Below are positions 7,065 to 9,404 of a DNA stretch of 9,404 bases, one piece after another. The notes under the pieces are model-generated. The model ran no database searches. It was not told the origin of the DNA and was given only the letters and a program-made list of their open reading frames with translations. The stretch comes from Bacteroidota bacterium. GTDB lineage: Bacteria; Bacteroidota; Bacteroidia; UKL13-3. The first letter of the stretch is position 1. Every line of letters begins with the position of its first letter. The position numbers and the translations under genes are program-made. The stretch is taken from assembly GCA_010027395.1 (NCBI GenBank), contig RGVD01000098.1, positions 1 to 9,404 of the forward strand, in the 5' to 3' direction.

Positions 7065-7424
7065 ATGAGTACAGAAATAACTAAAACATCACAAATAAGA
7101 ATAGATGTTCACTTAGACAAAGAAAGCCTTCCTGCACAAATAGAGTGGGATGCTGATGATGCAGAATTTGAAGGAAAACAGCCAGCCAAAGGTATTATGC
7201 TTTCTATATTTGATGGTTTGCAACAAAACGCCATGCGCATTGATTTATGGACCAATGACATGCAAGTTGATGAAATGAATTTGTTCATGTTTCAAACATT
7301 GGCAACCATGGCAGATACCTTTGAAAATGCTACACAAAACAAGGAAGTGGCAGATGCCATGCGTGATTTCGCGCATCAATTCGGTCATATGACTGAGGTT
7401 TTCGGCCCTGATCACAAACACTAA
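7065..7424 (+). CDS. gldC: Gliding motility protein GldC
   Basis: The 119-aa protein matches the GldC family, small proteins of Bacteroidota associated with gliding motility. The recognisable core is AMRIDLWTNDMQVDEMNLFM (56-75), followed by FQTLATMADTFENAT (76-90). The N-terminal strand region SQIRIDVHLDKESLPAQIEW (9-28) and the DADDAE segment also fit. No signal peptide or lipobox is seen, consistent with a soluble or peripheral protein. It starts 8 bp after the MerR-type gene and is followed by a terminator, so it is the last gene of this operon. In Flavobacterium gldC is known beside gldB; no gldB is visible here. The molecular function of GldC is not established. Its presence points to a Bacteroidota host, but does not prove that the organism glides. 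Confidence 0.88.
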   Translation: MSTEITKTSQIRIDVHLDKESLPAQIEWDADDAEFEGKQPAKGIMLSIFDGLQQNAMRIDLWTNDMQVDEMNLFMFQTLATMADTFENATQNKEVADAMRDFAHQFGHMTEVFGPDHKH

Positions 7425-7446
7425 TTAATTACATTACTTAATATAT

Positions 7447-7471
7447 AGGCTCTCAATTGAGGGCCTTTTTT
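7447..7471 (+). terminator. Intrinsic terminator after gldC
   Basis: AGGCTCTC (7447-7454) pairs with GAGGGCCT (7459-7466) across a 4-nt AATT loop, with one T-G wobble, and is followed directly by five more T. It lies 22 bp after the gldC stop and should end the desaturase-MerR-gldC transcript. Confidence 0.8.
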
Positions 7472-7491
7472 ATGCAAAAAACGAATCCAAC

Positions 7492-7520
7492 AAAAAGGCT
7501 ACCCTTTTGAGGTAGCCTTT
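7492..7520 (-). terminator. Intrinsic terminator of the minus-strand dehydrogenase gene
   Basis: A 10-bp perfect stem pairs AAAGGCTACC (7494-7503) with GGTAGCCTTT (7511-7520) around a 7-nt loop. Read on the minus strand it ends in a run of five T (complement of 7492-7496). It is 19 bp beyond the TAA at 7540-7542 that closes the original, unbroken dehydrogenase frame. This supports that stop as the native gene end. Confidence 0.8.
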
Positions 7521-7539
7521 CATATAAACATCGGCCTAA

Positions 7540-8411
7540 TTAGCTTTTGAATCTATCGCTTACAACAAGTTCTTTGCTACCGGGTGTATATTTATAAAAC
7601 CCTTCACCAGATTTGGCACCTAGATTACCAGAAGTAACCATATTCACCAGTAAAGGAGATGGAGCATATTTGTCTTTTCCTAATCCTTCATACAATACGT
7701 TTAATATAGCCATACATCTGCCAATTGCAATGGTCCCATAGGATGAGCCATTCCCAATTTCATCACCGTATCAATTGATTCAACTGTACCAACACCTTCT
7801 TGAAGAGAGATAATGGCTTCATTAATCATTGGCAACAAAACACGGTTTGCAATAAAGCCGGGAAAATCGTTTGCTTCAGCAGGCACTTTGCCAATTGTTT
7901 TGCTAAGGTTAACGATGGTTTCAGAAACTTGTTTTGATGTTTTAAAACCGTTAATAATCTCAACCAATTTCATCACAGGCACTGGATTCATAAAGTGCAT
8001 ACCAATTACTTGCTCTGGACGTTTAGTAACACTGGCAATTTTAGTAATTGAAATAGAAGAGGTATTTGAAGCCAAAATGGTGTCAGCTGGACATATTTCA
8101 TCCAATTGTTTGAATATGTCAAGTTTGATAGCCATGTTTTCACTAGCTGCCTCAATAACCAGATCAGCATTTGTAGCTGCCTCTTTTAGATTAGTAAAAA
8201 TACTAATATTAGCCAAAGTTGAAGATTTTTCAGCCTCAGTTAATGTTCCTTTAGTAACTTGTCTGTCTAGGTTTTTACCAATGGTTTCAATGGCTTTATT
8301 CAAAGCAGCTTCATTTACATCAATAAGGTTAACGGTATAATTATTTTGAGCAAATACGTGAGCTATACCATTACCCATCGTTCCTGAACCAATTACGGTG
8401 ATGTTTTTCAT
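7540..8411 (-). pseudogene. 3-hydroxybutyryl-CoA / 3-hydroxyacyl-CoA dehydrogenase, frameshifted
   Basis: The family oxidises 3-hydroxyacyl-CoA to 3-oxoacyl-CoA with NAD(P), or the reverse, in fatty acid oxidation and butyrate-type metabolism. The first part (8411 to 7701) has the Rossmann GSGTMG (8-13), the SNTSS motif (115-119), His139 in GMHFMNP, Glu151 and Asn189 in GFIANR; their spacing matches the catalytic Ser, His, Glu and Asn of the family. After GPLQLAD it runs into VWLY and a stop at 7701-7703. The missing C-terminal domain continues in another frame from 7713 to a TAA at 7540-7542 (57 residues, MAILNVLYEGLGKDK through GAKSGEGFYKY to SDRFKS). Joined, the length is near the usual 295. 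The expected FIGLDVC-like segment between LAD and MAIL is absent: 2 nt remain where about 21 are expected, so about 19 bp are lost. A recent inactivation, or an assembly error, is likely. The upstream ATG fits the Rossmann start. Confidence 0.9.
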
Positions 8412-8492
8412 TTTTATTTATTGATTATTTTTGTCTGTAAATCTATGTAAATCGGTACTATTTGATGTTTATAGTTATCTTTTTTACTTGCG

Positions 8493-8500
8493 CAAATGTA
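8493..8500 (-). promoter_or_regulatory. Candidate -7 box for the dehydrogenase gene
   Basis: On the minus strand the octamer is TACATTTG, a perfect TAnnTTTG and identical to the -7 box proposed for parC. No TTG lies at 17-23 bp upstream, so the -33 element is missing or degenerate. It would give a leader of about 75 nt. The remaining spacer up to 8577 has only a near-match (TTAGTTTG, about 8551-8558) for the opposite-strand protease gene. Confidence 0.3.
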
Positions 8501-8577
8501 AAAAAGCAGCAAATGTTTAATAAATTTATTACCCAAATAAATAATTTTGGTTTAGTTTGTGGCCTTAATCGTTCAAA

Positions 8578-9404
8578 ATGAAGCAATTATTTTATATTAT
8601 ATTTCTCATGCCAGTGCTGGTTATGGCACAGAAACCTTGCGCTACCATCATGAATCGAGAACAAATGGACAAGTTGCATGCTTTTCAGCTAACACTTGAT
8701 AAGTCACCTCGTTTGTTCTTGAACAAAGCCATTAAGTATGTGCCTATCAAGGTACATATTGTAGGAAACGATAAAGGAAATGGTTATTATAAAACAGACC
8801 TTCTGATAGCTTCCTTTTGCAAAATCAACCGAGATTTTTCACCCATCGGTGTTCAGTTTTATATCAAAGGGGAAATTGATTATATCAACAATTCGCTATT
8901 GTACCAAACAGATGACAATACCATTTATGATTTATCAACCCAATATAAAGACAATGATGCTGTGAATGTATTTTTTGCAGGCTCAAGCAATACTTATTGT
9001 GGTGTTTACTATGGAGGCTTAGATGTGGTGTATGTCATCAATAGCTGCCAAGGTATCAATGCCACCACACTCACCCACGAGCTAGGGCATTTCTTTAGTT
9101 TACCGCATACTTTTCGTGGATGGGAAAACAATACAACACCCAATGTTTTAAACCAAGAAAAAGTAGATGGCAGCAATTGCAGAAATGCAGGCGATGGTTT
9201 CTGTGATACCCGACCTGACTATATAGCAAGTAGGTGGGATTGTAGCAACCCACATTTTTTGAAAGACCCAAATGGTGTAGTTTTTAGAGCTGATAGTTCT
9301 ATTTTTATGAACTATTCATTGGATGTTTGCCATAGTCGATTTAGTCAAGAGCAATTTGCGGCTATGGACAACAATTTAGCTGGAAGAGGTATTATCAGTC
9401 AGAA
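8578..9404 (+). CDS. Secreted zinc metalloprotease, M43 / pappalysin-like, N-terminal part (3' end outside window)
   Basis: The frame opens at ATG 8578 and is still open after 275 codons at the window edge. A signal peptide is visible: MKQLFYIIFLMPVLVMA, with likely cleavage near residue 17, before QKPC. The zinc site is HELGHFFSLPH (167-177), giving HExxHxxxxxH with the third His ligand at 177. The glycine commonly found in HExxHxxGxxH is Ser here (S174). A Met-turn follows in IFMNYSLDVC (242-251, Met244), then the RFSQEQ stretch typical of the M43 group. CRNAGDGFCDTRPDY (201-215) matches the conserved Cys- and Asp-containing region between them. The enzyme would be exported and cleave proteins outside the cytoplasm. 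In gliding Bacteroidota such proteases often end in a type IX secretion sorting domain; that part would lie beyond base 9404. The gene is divergent from the broken dehydrogenase with a 166-bp spacer. Confidence 0.88.
   Translation, partial: MKQLFYIIFLMPVLVMAQKPCATIMNREQMDKLHAFQLTLDKSPRLFLNKAIKYVPIKVHIVGNDKGNGYYKTDLLIASFCKINRDFSPIGVQFYIKGEIDYINNSLLYQTDDNTIYDLSTQYKDNDAVNVFFAGSSNTYCGVYYGGLDVVYVINSCQGINATTLTHELGHFFSLPHTFRGWENNTTPNVLNQEKVDGSNCRNAGDGFCDTRPDYIASRWDCSNPHFLKDPNGVVFRADSSIFMNYSLDVCHSRFSQEQFAAMDNNLAGRGIISQ

Noticed and set aside
7701..7718. Programmed ribosomal frameshifting at the dehydrogenase break
   Set aside because: There is no slippery heptamer or following structure, and codons for about six conserved residues are absent, which frameshifting could not restore.
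7813..8340. Plus-strand frame of 175 codons opposite the dehydrogenase
   Set aside because: Shadow of the conserved minus-strand Rossmann protein; it has no domain or start context of its own.
7701..8411. Reading the dehydrogenase as a genuine short 236-aa protein
   Set aside because: The family C-terminal domain is present just downstream in another frame with its own stop and terminator, so truncation by a frame break is the better explanation.
1..9404. A defence island, prophage, CRISPR array or other new multi-gene system
   Set aside because: No repeat array, nuclease-helicase set, integrase, transposase or toxin-antitoxin pair is visible; the genes are mostly housekeeping or common Bacteroidota functions.

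Overview
The window looks like an ordinary chromosomal stretch from a low-GC member of the Bacteroidota. This rests on a GldC-type gliding protein, a parC of the Bacteroidota type with a long acidic tail, a pappalysin-like secreted metalloprotease, near absence of Shine-Dalgarno sequences, and promoter boxes of the TAnnTTTG class. I see no phage genes, transposase, CRISPR array, tRNA or rRNA. I did not find a convincing new multi-gene system; the most notable points are a broken metabolic gene, a gene-poor patch with a hairpin and possible gene remnants, and several regulatory-looking structures.

Layout, left to right. Positions 1-545 (+) hold the C-terminal part of a phospholipase D / cardiolipin synthase-like protein that begins before the window. 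Positions 546-953 are a disordered patch with a possible frame remnant, a strong 44-nt imperfect hairpin and a doubtful small lipoprotein gene. Positions 954-3659 (-) encode ParC, with a candidate promoter near 3757-3784; parE is not beside it. After a 323-bp divergent spacer, 3983-4873 (+) encodes a flavin reductase-like FMN-binding protein. The next spacer (4874-5133) has a GTAC palindrome pair, a weak sigma-54-like box and a strong terminator hairpin only 33 bp before the next gene.

Positions 5134-7424 (+) hold a GNAT acetyltransferase, a front-end type fatty acid desaturase, a small MerR-type regulator and gldC. The last three are spaced by only 15 and 8 bp, so they probably form one operon, closed by a terminator at 7447-7471. 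A second hairpin at 7492-7520 ends the convergent gene on the minus strand, a 3-hydroxybutyryl-CoA dehydrogenase (7540-8411) interrupted by a frameshifting deletion of about 19 bp. Finally 8578-9404 (+) is the N-terminal part of a secreted M43-family zinc metalloprotease that leaves the window.

Functionally, the window mixes membrane lipid chemistry (PLD-like enzyme, desaturase), fatty acid or hydroxyacyl-CoA metabolism (the broken dehydrogenase), DNA topology (ParC) and surface or gliding biology (GldC, secreted protease). A shared role for all of them is not supported; only the desaturase-MerR-gldC group has spacing that implies co-expression.
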